Positions 9,097 through 20,156 are shown, numbered from the stretch's first letter. The stretch is DNA of 64,000 nucleotides from Paenibacillus radicibacter (GCF_024721995.1 NZ_JANQBC010000010.1:1-64000); one strand, 5' to 3'. Made by a program: numbers and translations. Notes: generated by a model from the letters alone, not told the origin.

Positions 9097-10392
9097 ATGA
9101 TTGAACGTTACAGCCGCCCAGAAATGGCGCGAATTTGGACGGAAGAAAATAAATTTAAGGCTTGGCTTGAAGTTGAAATTCTAGCATGCGAGGCATGGGC
9201 GGAGCTTGGTGCGATTCCGAAGGAAGATGTGAAAGTTCTTCGTGAGAATGCTAGCTTTAACATTGATCGCATTTATGAAATTGAGCAAGAAACACGCCAT
9301 GACGTAATTGCCTTTACACGTGCGGTGTCCGAGACACTAGGCGATGAGCGCAAATGGGTGCATTACGGTCTAACTTCAACAGACGTTGTAGATACAGCTC
9401 TTGGGTATTTGCTTCGTCAAGCGAACGATATTATCGAAAAAGATCTAATCAATTTCATTGAGATTCTACGTGAAAAAGCGATTGCTTATAAACATACTGC
9501 GATGATGGGCAGAACGCATGGTGTGCATGCAGAGCCTACTACGTTTGGCCTTAAGATGGCACTGTGGCACGAAGAAATGAAGCGTAACTTGGAGCGTTTC
9601 CGCCTTGCAGCGGATGGCGTACAGTACGGTAAAATGTCTGGCGCAGTAGGCACGTACGCCAATATTGATCCTTTTGTAGAGAGCTATGTATGTGAAAAGT
9701 TGGGAACGAAAGCAGCTCCGATCTCGACACAAACGTTGCAGCGTGACCGTCATGCGGATTACATGGCTACACTTGCACTGATCGCGACTTCGATGGATAA
9801 GTTCGCAACTGAAATTCGTGCTTTGCAGAAGAGTGAAGTTCGTGAGGTTGAAGAAGGTTTTGCAAAGGGTCAGAAGGGTTCTTCCGCAATGCCGCATAAG
9901 CGTAATCCAATTGGCTGTGAGAGCATCTCCGGTCTTTCCCGTGTCATTCGTGGACACATGGTATCCGCTTATGAGAACGTGACGTTGTGGCATGAACGCG
10001 ATATTTCCCACTCTTCTGTGGAACGTATCATTTTACCAGATGCAACAATCTTGCTGAACTACATGCTGAATCGCTTTGGAAACATCGTGAAGAACTTAAC
10101 GGTATTCCCTGAGAATATGAAGAGAAACATGAAAGCAACGTATGATGTGCCATTCTCTGGCCGCATTATGACGAAGCTGATCGATAAAGGTTATGCTCGT
10201 GAAAAAGCGTATGATACGGTGCAACCGCGCGCGATGGAAGCATGGGAACAACAACGTTCTTTCCGTGACATCGTGATGAATACGCCTGAAATTACAGATG
10301 TATTAAGTGCAGAGGAAATTGAAGATGCGTTTAACCCAAGCTGGCACTTGAAGCATGTGGATACGATCTTCGATCGTTTAGGATTGAAATAG
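9097..10392 (+). CDS. purB: Adenylosuccinate lyase
   Basis: PurB cleaves fumarate from SAICAR to give AICAR, and from adenylosuccinate to give AMP, so it works in both IMP and AMP synthesis. The fumarase/aspartase superfamily signature [10 protein letters not shown] is present near residue 263, and [14 protein letters not shown] carries the catalytic His region. At 431 residues it is the length of the Bacillus enzyme. The ATG follows AGGAGGATGGAAC. Hairpin elements lie on both sides of the gene (copies A and B). Confidence 0.97.
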   Translation: MIERYSRPEMARIWTEENKFKAWLEVEILACEAWAELGAIPKEDVKVLRENASFNIDRIYEIEQETRHDVIAFTRAVSETLGDERKWVHYGLTSTDVVDTALGYLLRQANDIIEKDLINFIEILREKAIAYKHTAMMGRTHGVHAEPTTFGLKMALWHEEMKRNLERFRLAADGVQYGKMSGAVGTYANIDPFVESYVCEKLGTKAAPISTQTLQRDRHADYMATLALIATSMDKFATEIRALQKSEVREVEEGFAKGQKGSSAMPHKRNPIGCESISGLSRVIRGHMVSAYENVTLWHERDISHSSVERIILPDATILLNYMLNRFGNIVKNLTVFPENMKRNMKATYDVPFSGRIMTKLIDKGYAREKAYDTVQPRAMEAWEQQRSFRDIVMNTPEITDVLSAEEIEDAFNPSWHLKHVDTIFDRLGLK

Positions 10393-10550
10393 TGTGGTCA
10401 AAAGTCGAACGTAGGAGAAAAGAAGCAACTGAAGGAGTGAAACGTTCGCCTTTGAAATTGTGAAACTACAATAATATCAATTCAAAATTCACAATTTCAA
10501 CAGCGACCGGAAGTGCTTCTTTTATCCGTAGTGAACAGACTTTTGTACAC
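10392..10550. repeat. pur-operon hairpin element, copy B
   Basis: GTGTGGTCAAAAGTC pairs with GACTTTTGTACAC at the outer ends. AAAAGAAGCAACT pairs with AGTGCTTCTTTT in the next layer. The core is CGCCTTTGAAATTGTGAAA with TTCACAATTTCAACAGCG; the base change TCGTGAA to TTGTGAA is matched by CACGAT to CACAAT on the other strand, a compensatory change. The left end touches the purB stop codon. Confidence 0.87.
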
Positions 10551-10578
10551 GCATATGAAAAATGGGAGGTTGAATCTT

Positions 10579-11475
10579 TTGTCACAAACATTAACAACAG
10601 CGGTGCACTTGGTAAAAGCACCGCTGCTATATAAAGGCAAAGTTCGCGAATTGTATGATCTTGGGGAACACTTGCTAATCGTTGTTACGGACCGTATTTC
10701 GGCATTCGATCATGTGCTGGAGCCTGCGATTCCTTTTAAAGGAGACGTATTGAACTTACTTACAGGTTTCTGGTTCGATATGACTTCTGAGATTATGCCG
10801 AACCATGTGGTTCATACAGACATTGACCAAATTGATGACTTGGTTACTGACAAAGAAGCACTTCGCTACCGCATTATGGTGACGCGTAAAGCAACTCGTA
10901 TTCCAGTAGAGTGTGTGGTTCGCGGTTACTTAACGGGCGGCGGCTGGCGTCAATACCTGGAGACAGGTAAAGTGAACGGTCATGAGCTTCCTGAAGGCAT
11001 GCGCAAGAACCAACGTCTGCAAAGCCCAATCTTCACACCTGCGAAGAAAAATGATGTCGGTCACGATGAGGACATTACGATCGAGCAAATGCGTGAGTGG
11101 TTAGGCGAACGTCTAACGACACAGCTGCTACAGAAAAGTATTATGCTTTACGTGCTTGCACATTCATATTGTGAGCAGCGCGGTATTTTACTAGCAGATA
11201 CAAAGTTTGAATTTGGTTTTATCGGGGATGAAATCATTCTAATTGATGAGATGTTCACGCCGGATTCTTCCCGTTTCTGGGCAGAGAGCCAATATGAGCT
11301 GGATGTTGAGATGGATTCCTTGGATAAAGAGCCTGTTCGCACATACCTAGCTAATTCCGGTTGGGATAAAAATTCACAGCCTGCACCGCTGCCTGATGAA
11401 GTGGTGGAAGCAACATCGATTCGTTATCGTCAAATCTTGGGTCTTCTTCTTGCGCAATTGCAGCAAGCTGAATAG
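10579..11475 (+). CDS. purC: Phosphoribosylaminoimidazole-succinocarboxamide synthase
   Basis: PurC joins CAIR and aspartate with ATP to give SAICAR. The motifs GKVRELYDLG, TDRISAFDHVLEPAIPFKGD, VRGYLTGGGWRQY and LADTKFEFGF are those of SAICAR synthetase. I place the start at TTG 10579, giving 298 residues, because GGGAGG lies nine bases upstream. The frame is open from 10513, but that part translates the end of hairpin copy B. A length near 300 fits the longer SAICAR synthetase type rather than the roughly 240-residue B. subtilis form. An ATG at 10555 is possible but has no ribosome binding site. Confidence 0.94.
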   Translation: MSQTLTTAVHLVKAPLLYKGKVRELYDLGEHLLIVVTDRISAFDHVLEPAIPFKGDVLNLLTGFWFDMTSEIMPNHVVHTDIDQIDDLVTDKEALRYRIMVTRKATRIPVECVVRGYLTGGGWRQYLETGKVNGHELPEGMRKNQRLQSPIFTPAKKNDVGHDEDITIEQMREWLGERLTTQLLQKSIMLYVLAHSYCEQRGILLADTKFEFGFIGDEIILIDEMFTPDSSRFWAESQYELDVEMDSLDKEPVRTYLANSGWDKNSQPAPLPDEVVEATSIRYRQILGLLLAQLQQAE

Positions 11476-11540
11476 ATTACTAGTTTTCTAGAATTGCTAA
11501 TATCATAGATTTCGTCATTCATAGAGGAGGATTCACCCTA

Positions 11541-11783
11541 ATGAAAGCAACTGTCTACGTTACGATTAAGCAAAATGTTCTAGACCCGCAGGGAAGCGCC
11601 GTTCAAGGCGCTTTACATGCGATGGGTTTTGAGGAAGTGGGTAAGGTTCGAATTGGCAAGTACATGGAATTTGAACTGGATACGGCAGATCGTGCAGAAG
11701 CTGAAGCGCGTGTTACGGCGATGTGCGAGAAATTGCTAGCGAACACAGTGATTGAAGACTATCGCTTTGAACTGAGCGCATAG
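11541..11783 (+). CDS. purS: Phosphoribosylformylglycinamidine synthase subunit PurS
   Basis: PurS is the small structural subunit of the three-part FGAM synthetase (PurS, PurQ, PurL) and bridges the glutaminase to the synthetase. The 80-residue sequence has the usual YVTIKQNVLDPQGSAVQGAL start and the GFEEVGKVRIGKYMEF segment. GAGGAGG lies ten bases upstream of the ATG. It lies between purC and purQ as in other Bacillales. Confidence 0.96.
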   Translation: MKATVYVTIKQNVLDPQGSAVQGALHAMGFEEVGKVRIGKYMEFELDTADRAEAEARVTAMCEKLLANTVIEDYRFELSA

Positions 11784-11857
11784 AAGTCTCGTATACTGAA
11801 GTTTCCCAACATTCAGAAATGAGATCATTCGACTTACAAACTTGAGGAGGTACCCTG

Positions 11858-12553
11858 ATGAAATTTGCGGTTCTCGTATTTCCGGGATCGAATTGTGATA
11901 TCGATTGCTATAAAGCGGTGGAGGATACGGTTGGCCAGCAAGTCGATTATGTATGGCATACTGCTACTGATCTATCAAGCTATGATTGTATTCTAATCCC
12001 AGGAGGTTTCTCCTACGGTGATTACTTACGCTGCGGTGCGATTGCCCGTTTTGCACCTGTAATGCAGGCGTTAATTGAAGCAGCTGAGCAAGGCAAGTAC
12101 ATTCTGGGTATCTGTAATGGATTCCAAATCGTGACGGAAGCAGGATTATTGCCTGGTGCGCTACTACGTAACAAGAGCATGAAATTCCTCTGTCACCCTA
12201 CGAATTTGGAAGTTGTGAATGCAAACACACCTTTTACAAGTGATTATCAAGAAGGTGAAATCATTACGATTCCGATCGCACATGGCGAAGGCAATTACTA
12301 TGTGGATGAAGTGACTCTGTCAGAACTACAAGCGAATAATCAAATCGTGTTCCGTTATCAGCAAGGTACGAACCCAAATGGCGCAATCGATGATATCGCA
12401 GGGGTATGCAATAAGGCAGGTAATGTTGTAGGGATGATGCCGCATCCAGAGCGTGCTGTAAGCGATCTTCTCGGATCAAGTGATGGTAAGCGAATGTTTA
12501 CATCGATTCTGAACACATGGAGGAAACAACATGACGCAGCAGTTGTCCGTTAA
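11858..12553 (+). CDS. purQ: Phosphoribosylformylglycinamidine synthase subunit PurQ (glutaminase)
   Basis: PurQ releases ammonia from glutamine and passes it to PurL for FGAM formation. It is a class I glutamine amidotransferase: the nucleophilic Cys lies in GICNGFQ (around residue 87), and the His and Glu of the triad are in MPHPERAV near residue 190. The motif [15 protein letters not shown] is typical of PurQ. The length is 231 residues, and GAGGAGGTACCCTG precedes the ATG. Its end overlaps the purL start by 23 bases, which fits coupled translation of complex partners. Confidence 0.97.
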   Translation: MKFAVLVFPGSNCDIDCYKAVEDTVGQQVDYVWHTATDLSSYDCILIPGGFSYGDYLRCGAIARFAPVMQALIEAAEQGKYILGICNGFQIVTEAGLLPGALLRNKSMKFLCHPTNLEVVNANTPFTSDYQEGEIITIPIAHGEGNYYVDEVTLSELQANNQIVFRYQQGTNPNGAIDDIAGVCNKAGNVVGMMPHPERAVSDLLGSSDGKRMFTSILNTWRKQHDAAVVR

Positions 12554-14774
12554 GGAACCAACCGCAGAACAAATTGCGGAACAAAAAGTGTATAAGCAGA
12601 TGGGTGTAACGGATGATGAGTACGCAAAAATTTGCGGGTTCCTTGGGCGTAAGCCTAATTACGTTGAAATCGGCGTGTTCTCGGTCATGTGGTCGGAGCA
12701 CTGTTCCTATAAAAATTCAAAGCCTTTACTTCGCAAATTCCCTGTAACTGGACCTCGCGTTCTGATGGGTCCGGGTGAAGGAGCGGGTATCGTAGATATT
12801 GGTGATAACCAAGCAGTTGTTTTCAAAATTGAAAGTCACAACCACCCTTCGGCGATTGAGCCTTATCAAGGCGCAGCGACAGGTGTGGGCGGCATCATTC
12901 GTGACATCTTTTCTATGGGTGCACGTCCCGTTGCATTAATGAACTCACTTCGCTTCGGGAACCTTAAGAATGATCGTGTTAAATATTTGTTCGAGCACGT
13001 CGTATCCGGTATTGCGGGTTATGGAAACTGTATCGGGATTCCAACTGTTGGCGGCGAAGTGATGTTCGATGAAAGTTATGAAGGAAATCCACTCGTGAAC
13101 GCGATGTGCGTCGGTTTGATCAACCACGACCAAATTCAGCGTGGTGTAGCGAAGGGTGTAGGCAATCCGGTGTTCTATGTGGGTCCTGCAACAGGTCGTG
13201 ACGGGATTCACGGAGCGACATTTGCCTCGGAGGAGCTAACTGAAGAGTCAGAAGCGAAGCGTCCTGCGGTTCAGGTCGGGGATCCTTTTATGGAAAAATT
13301 AGTGCTTGAAGCTTGTCTTGAATTGATCGATACAGGTATCGTTCTTGGTATTCAAGATATGGGTGCAGCAGGACTTACTTGTTCTTCCGCAGAGATGGCA
13401 TCCAAGGCTGGCAACGGCATGGAGCTGTACTTAGATGAAGTTCCACAGCGTGAAGAAGGTATGACGGCTTATGAGATGATGTTGTCGGAATCCCAAGAGC
13501 GTATGTTGTTCGTTGTGGAGCCGAAGCATGAAGCGCAAGCGACGGAAATTTTCACTCGTTGGGGATTGATCTGTGCGAAGGTTGGTAAGGTAACCGACGA
13601 TGGTCGCTTGAAGTTGATTCATAACGGTGAGGTAGTTGGTGATATGCCGGTTACAGCACTTGTGGATGAGTGTCCAGTATATGATAAGCCATCGAAAATG
13701 CCAGCTTATTATGAAGCAAATGCAGATATCGATACGACTCGTTATGCCGAAGTGACAGACCTAAATGATGCGCTTGCTAAAGTGTTAGCATCCCCAACTG
13801 TTGCGAGCAAAGAGTGGGTTTACAATCAATACGATCACATGGTTCGTACGTCTACGGTTGTTCGTCCGGGTTCAGATGCAGCTGTTGTATCCATTCGTGG
13901 AACACGTAAAGGGCTTGCAATGACGACGGATTGTAACGGACGTTATGTGTACTTAGATCCAGCGGTTGGTGGACGTATTGCAGTGAGTGAAGCAGCACGT
14001 AACATTGTATGTTCCGGTGCTGAACCACTTGCGATTACAGACAACTTGAACTTCGGTTCGCCTGAGAAGCCAGAAATTTTCTGGCAGATGGAGCAAGCTG
14101 TTGATGGTATGGCGGAAGCTTGTCGTGTACTGGATACACCTGTTATCGGTGGTAACGTGTCCTTGTATAACGAGAATGCAAAAGGCGCGATTTATCCAAC
14201 CCCTGTTGTGGGAATGGTAGGTTTGGTGCATGATACGGACCACATTACAACACAAGCGTTTAAACAAGCTGGCGATGTGATCATCTTACTTGGTGAAACA
14301 AAAGCAGAGCTTGGTGGCTCTGAATTCCAATATATCGTTCACAACGTTACAGAAGGTCGTCCGCCTGTGCTTGACTTGGAAACAGAAAAACGGTTGCATA
14401 AGACAGTACTAGGTGCAATTCAGCAAGGTCTTGTTGCTTCTGCACATGACTTGTCGGAGGGCGGTCTTGCAGTAGCATTAGCAGAGTCCTGTATGTCATC
14501 AGGTATTGGTGCAGAAGTGAATTTTGCGAGCGAATTACGTCCTGATCATGCGTTATTCAGTGAAAGCCAATCCCGTATCTTACTCTCGACAACAGCTGTT
14601 AAAGTAGATGCTTTGGTGGAATGGATTGTTTCCCAAGGAGTTCCGCATCAAGTAATCGGTACGGTGCAAGGTGAAGAATTAAACATTCAAGTGAATGGAA
14701 AAGGAGCTGTAAGTGCTTCTGTTCGTTCGCTCGAAAAGACTTGGAAGGATGCGATCCCATGTCTAATGAAATAA
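12531..14774 (+). CDS. purL: Phosphoribosylformylglycinamidine synthase subunit PurL
   Basis: PurL is the catalytic synthetase subunit that turns FGAR into FGAM using ATP and ammonia from PurQ. It is the small form (747 residues), in line with separate purS and purQ genes. It shows duplicated AIRS-type domains, with [20 protein letters not shown] and later [16 protein letters not shown] and [16 protein letters not shown]. The ATG lies inside purQ behind GGAGGAAACAAC. The 3' end overlaps purF by 16 bases. Confidence 0.97.
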   Translation: MTQQLSVKEPTAEQIAEQKVYKQMGVTDDEYAKICGFLGRKPNYVEIGVFSVMWSEHCSYKNSKPLLRKFPVTGPRVLMGPGEGAGIVDIGDNQAVVFKIESHNHPSAIEPYQGAATGVGGIIRDIFSMGARPVALMNSLRFGNLKNDRVKYLFEHVVSGIAGYGNCIGIPTVGGEVMFDESYEGNPLVNAMCVGLINHDQIQRGVAKGVGNPVFYVGPATGRDGIHGATFASEELTEESEAKRPAVQVGDPFMEKLVLEACLELIDTGIVLGIQDMGAAGLTCSSAEMASKAGNGMELYLDEVPQREEGMTAYEMMLSESQERMLFVVEPKHEAQATEIFTRWGLICAKVGKVTDDGRLKLIHNGEVVGDMPVTALVDECPVYDKPSKMPAYYEANADIDTTRYAEVTDLNDALAKVLASPTVASKEWVYNQYDHMVRTSTVVRPGSDAAVVSIRGTRKGLAMTTDCNGRYVYLDPAVGGRIAVSEAARNIVCSGAEPLAITDNLNFGSPEKPEIFWQMEQAVDGMAEACRVLDTPVIGGNVSLYNENAKGAIYPTPVVGMVGLVHDTDHITTQAFKQAGDVIILLGETKAELGGSEFQYIVHNVTEGRPPVLDLETEKRLHKTVLGAIQQGLVASAHDLSEGGLAVALAESCMSSGIGAEVNFASELRPDHALFSESQSRILLSTTAVKVDALVEWIVSQGVPHQVIGTVQGEELNIQVNGKGAVSASVRSLEKTWKDAIPCLMK

Positions 14775-16243
14775 AAGTTGGGCAGGGATTGTGGTCTGGT
14801 GACTACTACAACGAAGGCATGAATGCTCATGCTGGTGTGTTAGATAAACTTGGCGAGGAGTGCGGCGTCTTTGGTGTCTTCGGACACGAGGATGCTGCCT
14901 CCCTCTGCTACTATGGACTGCATGCTCTTCAGCATCGTGGTCAGGAAAGTGCTGGCATCTGTACAGCAGATGCGAACAACTTCCACTACCATCGTGGGAT
15001 GGGACTTGTGAAGGAAGTGTTCAACAATACGAACCTTCCAAGCTTAATTGGAACTTCAGCGATCTCACATGTACGTTATTCAACGGCAGGTGAGAGTAAA
15101 CTGGCGAATGCGCAGCCACTTGTGTTCAAGTATCGCGAGGGTGACCTTGCGATTGCAACGAACGGGAATCTAGTGAATGCGAAACAAATTCGTCGTAAGC
15201 TTGAGAAAATGGGCTCGATCTTCCAGACATCTTCCGATACGGAAGTTGTCGCCCACTTGATCGCACGATCGGAGCATGATGAGATCGAGGATGCGGTTAA
15301 GGACGCGTTGTCGCAAGTAGTAGGCGCGTATGCGTTTCTTATTTTGACCAAAGATAAGCTCATTGCAGCACTTGATCCACATGGACTTCGTCCGTTTGTG
15401 ATTGGTCGCTTGGGTGATGCCTATCTGTTCGCTTCCGAAACGTGTGCGTTCGAAGCAGTTGGTGGTCATTATGTGCGTGACGTCCTTCCGGGGGAACTGC
15501 TTGTTCTGGATCGGAATGGGTTACATGAAGATCGTTTTGCAGATCGACAAAAACGAGCAATCTGCTCGATGGAATATATATATTTTGCAAGACCAGATTC
15601 GGACATGAATGAAATTAACGTGCACACGGCACGTAAGCGTATGGGTAAGCAGCTTGCAAGGGAAGCATTCGTCGATGCGGACATTATCACTGGTGTGCCT
15701 GACTCTTCGACTTCCGCAGCAATCGGCTATGCCGAGCAGACGGGAATTCCGTATGAGCTGGGCTTAATCAAGAATCGTTACACAGGACGTACATTCATCG
15801 AACCAAGTCAAGAACTGCGTGAGCAAGGTGTAAAGATGAAGCTTAGCGCCGTACGCGGTGTTGTTGAGGGAAAGCGTGTCGTCATGATCGATGATTCCAT
15901 CGTCCGTGGCACAACGTCCTTGCGCATCGTCAATCTGCTTCGTGAAGCGGGTGCGACTGAGGTGCATGTGCGGATATCTTCACCACCGTTCAAGAACCCG
16001 TGCTTCTACGGGATTGATACACCGAGTCGCAAAGAGTTGATTGCATCTTCACACTCTATTGAAGAAATGCGTAAGAAGATTAATGCAGACTCGCTGTACT
16101 TTTTGAGCAAAGATGGCTTGCTAGACTCCATTGGTCGTACGGCGGATGAGTTCAAGCACGGTTATTGCACGGCGTGCTTTGATAATGAGTATCCGACTGA
16201 AGTTGATGATGAAGTGGTTGCTGTTGTAACTGCTGTGAAGTGA
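14759..16243 (+). CDS. purF: Amidophosphoribosyltransferase
   Basis: PurF makes 5-phosphoribosylamine from PRPP and glutamine, the committed step of the pathway. The N-terminal glutaminase should be activated by removal of a propeptide to expose the Cys of [13 protein letters not shown]. The C-terminal phosphoribosyltransferase domain has the PRPP loop [19 protein letters not shown]. subtilis PurF carries a 4Fe-4S cluster; this protein has Cys residues late in the sequence (CYGI, CTACF) that fit. I use ATG 14759 with GGAAGGA nine bases upstream; a TTG at 14741 is less likely. It overlaps purL. Confidence 0.96.
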   Translation: MSNEIKVGQGLWSGDYYNEGMNAHAGVLDKLGEECGVFGVFGHEDAASLCYYGLHALQHRGQESAGICTADANNFHYHRGMGLVKEVFNNTNLPSLIGTSAISHVRYSTAGESKLANAQPLVFKYREGDLAIATNGNLVNAKQIRRKLEKMGSIFQTSSDTEVVAHLIARSEHDEIEDAVKDALSQVVGAYAFLILTKDKLIAALDPHGLRPFVIGRLGDAYLFASETCAFEAVGGHYVRDVLPGELLVLDRNGLHEDRFADRQKRAICSMEYIYFARPDSDMNEINVHTARKRMGKQLAREAFVDADIITGVPDSSTSAAIGYAEQTGIPYELGLIKNRYTGRTFIEPSQELREQGVKMKLSAVRGVVEGKRVVMIDDSIVRGTTSLRIVNLLREAGATEVHVRISSPPFKNPCFYGIDTPSRKELIASSHSIEEMRKKINADSLYFLSKDGLLDSIGRTADEFKHGYCTACFDNEYPTEVDDEVVAVVTAVK

Positions 16244-16245
16244 TA

Positions 16246-16418
16246 AGTGGGAGGAGCGGTTTCAAAAAGTTGGATCACTGCGTGGAATGAGGGTGCTTCC
16301 GGTCGCTGTCTCAATCGTGAATTCTGAATTTATCTAATTGTATTTTCACGATTTCAAAGGCGAACGCTACGCTCCTCCAGCACCCTCATTCCTCTTCGTT
16401 AAACTTTCTGAACCCACT
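16246..16418. repeat. pur-operon hairpin element, copy C (inverted)
   Basis: This copy has the core on the opposite strand: CTCAATCGTGAATT, the loop, TTTTCACGATTTCAAAGGCG, then AACGCTACGCTCCTCCAG. The flanking layer GAATGAGGGTGCTT pairs with CAGCACCCTCATTC. The outer layer AGTGGG...TTCAAAAAGTT pairs with AAACTTTCTGAACCCACT. It begins three bases after the purF stop. Confidence 0.86.
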
Positions 16419-16652
16419 CTAGTGGGTAGAAAAGAATTTTATAAACGAAGTGAAACTCCCTCGTTTATCATGTGTTGGATTGTAGCTCAATAATATTGAT
16501 AGATTCTCAACATTAAAGAAAGTAAAACACTTGTAAGAACGGAGCGAAGCAATCGTTCCCATGTAAAATCTTGGCTCGCCGAGTCAGAGATGGTGAGCAT
16601 AGATGCATAACGGAGTGAAAAGATCGTTAGTGATTGTCTCAAAGAAGGTGTG
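16419..16652. other. Spacer between hairpin copies C and D
   Basis: About 230 bases with no convincing gene. It holds only short inverted repeats, such as CCCACTCTAGTGGG at 16413-16426 and ACGAAGTGAAACTCCCTCGT near 16445. Confidence 0.5.
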
Positions 16653-16825
16653 GCTGGTGAGGAGGTAGGGGGGCTGGCGAAGAGCAGCATATGTCCTGGA
16701 GAGCGGAAGCGATCCGCCTTTGAAATCGTGAAAATACCATAAATCCAATTCAAACTTCACGATTTCAACAGCGGACGAAAGGATATATGCAGCTCGCAGT
16801 AAGCCACAACCCACCTCCTCACCAG
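16653..16825. repeat. pur-operon hairpin element, copy D
   Basis: The outer arms GCTGGTGAGGAGGT (16653-16666) and ACCTCCTCACCAGC (16812-16825) are perfectly complementary. GCAGCATATGTCCT pairs with AGGATATATGCAGC in the next layer. The core is CCGCCTTTGAAATCGTGAAA with TTCACGATTTCAACAGCGG, the best-paired core of the five. Confidence 0.88.
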
Positions 16826-16876
16826 CCCCCGCACGAACCAGCTATTTTTCAAAAACAAATTTGGGAGTTGAACGAA

Positions 16877-17920
16877 GTGTCCGATGCGTACAAACAAGCC
16901 GGCGTCGATATCGCGGCAGGTAACGAAGCAGTTGAGCGTATGAAAAAGCACGTGAAGTCCACGATGCGTCCTGAAGTGATGGGTGGACTTGGCGGATTCG
17001 GCGGATTGTTCGGCCTGAATAAAGATAAATATGAAGAGCCTGTTCTCGTATCAGGAACTGATGGCGTAGGCACGAAGTTGAAGATTGCTTTTGCTATGGA
17101 TAAGCATGACACCATTGGTATTGATGCAGTTGCGATGTGTGTGAACGATATCGTCGTGCAAGGCGCTGAGCCGTTATTTTTCCTAGACTATCTCGCATGT
17201 GATAAAGTTGTACCTGAGAAAATTGAAGCTATCGTCAAAGGTGTTGCAGACGGCTGTGTACAGTCCGGTTGTGCGCTGATCGGCGGCGAAACGGCTGAAA
17301 TGCCGGGTATGTACGCAGAGGGCGAGTACGATATCGCTGGATTTACAGTTGGAATCGTAGACAAGAGCAAGATGATCGATGGTTCCACAATTGCAGCTGG
17401 TGACGTTGTGCTTGGACTTGCGTCTTCTGGCGTTCATTCCAACGGTTTCTCCTTAGTACGTAAGCTTTTGCTTGAAGATAAGGGCTATACGTTGCACGAT
17501 GAAATCGCGGAGTTTGATGGCCAAAAACTAGGTGATGTTCTTCTTACGCCGACACGTATATATGTGAAGCAAGTTTTGGCGATGCTAGAGAAGGTTAAAG
17601 TTAAAGGTCTAGCACACATTACAGGCGGCGGTTTTATCGAAAATATCCCTCGTGTGCTGCCAGTAGGTGTTAACGTGGATATCGAGTATGGCTCATGGCC
17701 GATTCTACCGATCTTCGAATTGATGCAACGTGAGGGCAATATCACGAATCGTGACATGTTCACCACGTTCAATATGGGAATTGGGATGATCATTATCGTT
17801 CCAGCTGAAGAAGCAGACGAAGCGATTCGTATTGCAGCTGAGCAGGGCGAAGTGGCTTACAAGATCGGACAAGTGACAACAGGTGATCGCATCGTGACGT
17901 TTACAGGAGCGGTGGTCTAG
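16877..17920 (+). CDS. purM: Phosphoribosylformylglycinamidine cyclo-ligase
   Basis: PurM closes the imidazole ring of FGAM to give AIR. The AIR synthetase pattern is clear: [18 protein letters not shown] at the N-terminus, [23 protein letters not shown] and [14 protein letters not shown] place the start at GTG 16877, giving 347 residues, because homology begins there and GGGAG lies nine bases upstream. The frame is open from 16787, but those 30 codons translate the arm of hairpin copy D and are not homologous. The gap of 633 bases to purF is unusual for a pur operon and is filled by copies C and D. Confidence 0.93.
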   Translation: MSDAYKQAGVDIAAGNEAVERMKKHVKSTMRPEVMGGLGGFGGLFGLNKDKYEEPVLVSGTDGVGTKLKIAFAMDKHDTIGIDAVAMCVNDIVVQGAEPLFFLDYLACDKVVPEKIEAIVKGVADGCVQSGCALIGGETAEMPGMYAEGEYDIAGFTVGIVDKSKMIDGSTIAAGDVVLGLASSGVHSNGFSLVRKLLLEDKGYTLHDEIAEFDGQKLGDVLLTPTRIYVKQVLAMLEKVKVKGLAHITGGGFIENIPRVLPVGVNVDIEYGSWPILPIFELMQREGNITNRDMFTTFNMGIGMIIIVPAEEADEAIRIAAEQGEVAYKIGQVTTGDRIVTFTGAVV

Positions 17921-17923
17921 TCC

Positions 17924-18547
17924 ATGAGCGAGTATCGGATTGCGGTATTTGCTTCGGGTAGCGGCTCGAATTTTACAGCGATTGAGGATGCAATTAAGCA
18001 GGGAAAGCTTGAAGTATCGCTATCTCTGCTCGTCTCCGATCGTCCGAATGCACCTGTCGTGGACAAAGCAAAGCAGGCGGGAGTGCCTGTTTTTGTTTTT
18101 CAACCGAAGGACTATGCTTCACGCGAGGCGTATGAGGAAGAGATCGTGCATCAGCTTCATGAGCATCAGATTGACCTGATCGTGCTGGCTGGTTATATGC
18201 GGCTCATTACGAGCAAGCTCGTTGAACCTTTTTACGGCAAAATCATCAATGTGCATCCTTCGCTACTCCCTGCTTTTCCTGGTATGAACGCTGTGAAACA
18301 AGCACTGGATTACGGTGTGAAATTAACGGGTGTAACTGTTCATTTGGTTGATGGTGGGCTAGACAGCGGCCCTGTTATTGCGCAGCAAGTGGTTGAAATT
18401 AACGATGGCGATACGGAAGAGATGGTACTCCATCGTGTGCATGAAGCAGAGCATCAGTTGTATCCGAAGGTGATTAATTGGTTTAGTAAGGGGCAAGTTC
18501 GATTAGAAGGTAGACATGTTCACTTGAATACGACTCATCCGTCTTGA
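17924..18547 (+). CDS. purN: Phosphoribosylglycinamide formyltransferase
   Basis: PurN transfers a formyl group from 10-formyltetrahydrofolate to GAR to give FGAR. It has the phosphoribosyl loop ASGSGSNFTAI near the N-terminus, the catalytic Asn and His region NVHPSLLPAFPGMNAV, and HLVDGGLDSGPVIAQ with the catalytic Asp. The length is 207 residues. The start ATG is four bases after the purM stop, with AGGAGCGG further upstream. Confidence 0.97.
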   Translation: MSEYRIAVFASGSGSNFTAIEDAIKQGKLEVSLSLLVSDRPNAPVVDKAKQAGVPVFVFQPKDYASREAYEEEIVHQLHEHQIDLIVLAGYMRLITSKLVEPFYGKIINVHPSLLPAFPGMNAVKQALDYGVKLTGVTVHLVDGGLDSGPVIAQQVVEINDGDTEEMVLHRVHEAEHQLYPKVINWFSKGQVRLEGRHVHLNTTHPS

Positions 18548-18614
18548 TGGGGTGGGGATGAACACAGACATAAATTAAAAATAACGCAACACATAACACA
18601 GGAGGTTATTAATA

Positions 18615-20156
18615 ATGGCAATCCGCAGAGCGTTAATCAGCTTATCTGACAAAACCGGTTTGGTCGATTTTGCACGTGAGTTGGTGAATTTAGGTGTGGA
18701 GTTAATCTCTACTGGAGGAACGAAATCTTTACTTGAAAAAGAGGGCTTACCTGTTGTCGGCATCTCCGATGTGACAGGATTTCCTGAAATTCTAGATGGA
18801 CGTGTGAAGACCCTTCACCCGAACGTCCACAGCGGACTGCTTGCAATTCGTGATTCGAAGGAGCATCAAGCGACGATGAAGGAACTTGGCATTGACTATA
18901 TCGACCTCGTCGTGGTCAATCTGTATCCTTTTGCAGAGACGATTGTGAAGCCTGATGTGACATATGAAGATGCGATCGAGAACATCGATATCGGTGGACC
19001 AACAATGCTGCGTTCAGCGGCGAAGAACCATGCGTTCGTGACGGTTGTTGTGGATAATAGGGACTATGCGAAGGTAGTTGAGGAAATTCGTGCGGGCGGC
19101 GATACGACGCTGGAGACACGTAAACGTTTAGCAGCTAAAGTATTCCGTCACACAGCCGCTTATGATGCGCTAATCTCGGATTACTTGAGCGAGCAGCAAG
19201 GGGAAGTGTTCCCTGAACGCTATTCCGTCACTTATGAGAAGGTTCAAGATTTGCGCTATGGAGAAAATCCGCATCAGAAGGCGGCATTCTATCGCAATCC
19301 GCTTCCTGTTGCAGGCTCCTTAACATCTGCTGAGCAATTGCATGGCAAGGAATTGTCCTATAACAACATCAATGATGCGAATACAGCTGTTCAGATTGTA
19401 AAAGAGTTCAGCGAACCTGCTGTCGTAGCGGTAAAACATATGAACCCATGCGGTGTTGGGATCGGAGAAACGATTGTGGATGCGTATCGCAAAGCGTATG
19501 AAGCAGACTCCGTATCGATCTTCGGCGGCATTGTAGCCGCTAACCGTACGATTGATGAAGCGACAGCACAGCTATTACATGAAATTTTCTTAGAAATCGT
19601 CATTGCACCGGACTTTACGACTGAGGCACTAGATATCTTAACGAAAAAGAAAAACATCCGTCTGCTTAAATTAGACGTTAACGCATCTGCAAGCAAGGCG
19701 AAGCCTGTTATTACATCTATCGATGGCGGTATGTTGGTCCAAGATCGTGATGACTACGCACTTACGGAAAGTGATCTAAATGTTGTGACTGACCGCAAGC
19801 CAACTGAAGAGGAAATGAAGCAATTGCTATTCGCTTGGAAAGTCGTGAAGAACGTGAAGTCCAACGCAATCGTACTTGCGGCAGATGACATGACAATCGG
19901 TGTAGGAGCAGGTCAAATGAACCGCGTTGGCGCAGCACGTATTGCTATTGAACAAGCAGGTAACCTTGCACATGGAGCAGTTCTTGCTTCAGACGCGTTC
20001 TTCCCAATGGGCGACACTCTTGAGATCGCCGCTAAGGCAGGTATTAAAGCCGTGATTCAACCGGGCGGTTCCATCAAGGACGAGGAATCCATCCGCGTTG
20101 CGAATGAGCATGGTATCGCGATGGTGATGACGGGTGTACGTCATTTTAGACACTAA
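18615..20156 (+). CDS. purH: Bifunctional AICAR formyltransferase / IMP cyclohydrolase
   Basis: PurH performs the last two steps to IMP. The N-terminal third is the MGS-like IMP cyclohydrolase domain ([18 protein letters not shown] and [14 protein letters not shown]). The C-terminal part is the AICAR transformylase with [13 protein letters not shown] and the [14 protein letters not shown] region. The length of 513 residues is normal. ACAGGAGGTTATTAATA precedes the ATG. Confidence 0.97.
   Translation: MAIRRALISLSDKTGLVDFARELVNLGVELISTGGTKSLLEKEGLPVVGISDVTGFPEILDGRVKTLHPNVHSGLLAIRDSKEHQATMKELGIDYIDLVVVNLYPFAETIVKPDVTYEDAIENIDIGGPTMLRSAAKNHAFVTVVVDNRDYAKVVEEIRAGGDTTLETRKRLAAKVFRHTAAYDALISDYLSEQQGEVFPERYSVTYEKVQDLRYGENPHQKAAFYRNPLPVAGSLTSAEQLHGKELSYNNINDANTAVQIVKEFSEPAVVAVKHMNPCGVGIGETIVDAYRKAYEADSVSIFGGIVAANRTIDEATAQLLHEIFLEIVIAPDFTTEALDILTKKKNIRLLKLDVNASASKAKPVITSIDGGMLVQDRDDYALTESDLNVVTDRKPTEEEMKQLLFAWKVVKNVKSNAIVLAADDMTIGVGAGQMNRVGAARIAIEQAGNLAHGAVLASDAFFPMGDTLEIAAKAGIKAVIQPGGSIKDEESIRVANEHGIAMVMTGVRHFRH

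Noticed and set aside
9466-10011. 181-codon antisense frame inside purB
   Set aside because: It is a shadow of the purB codon pattern, with no own ribosome binding site or family likeness.
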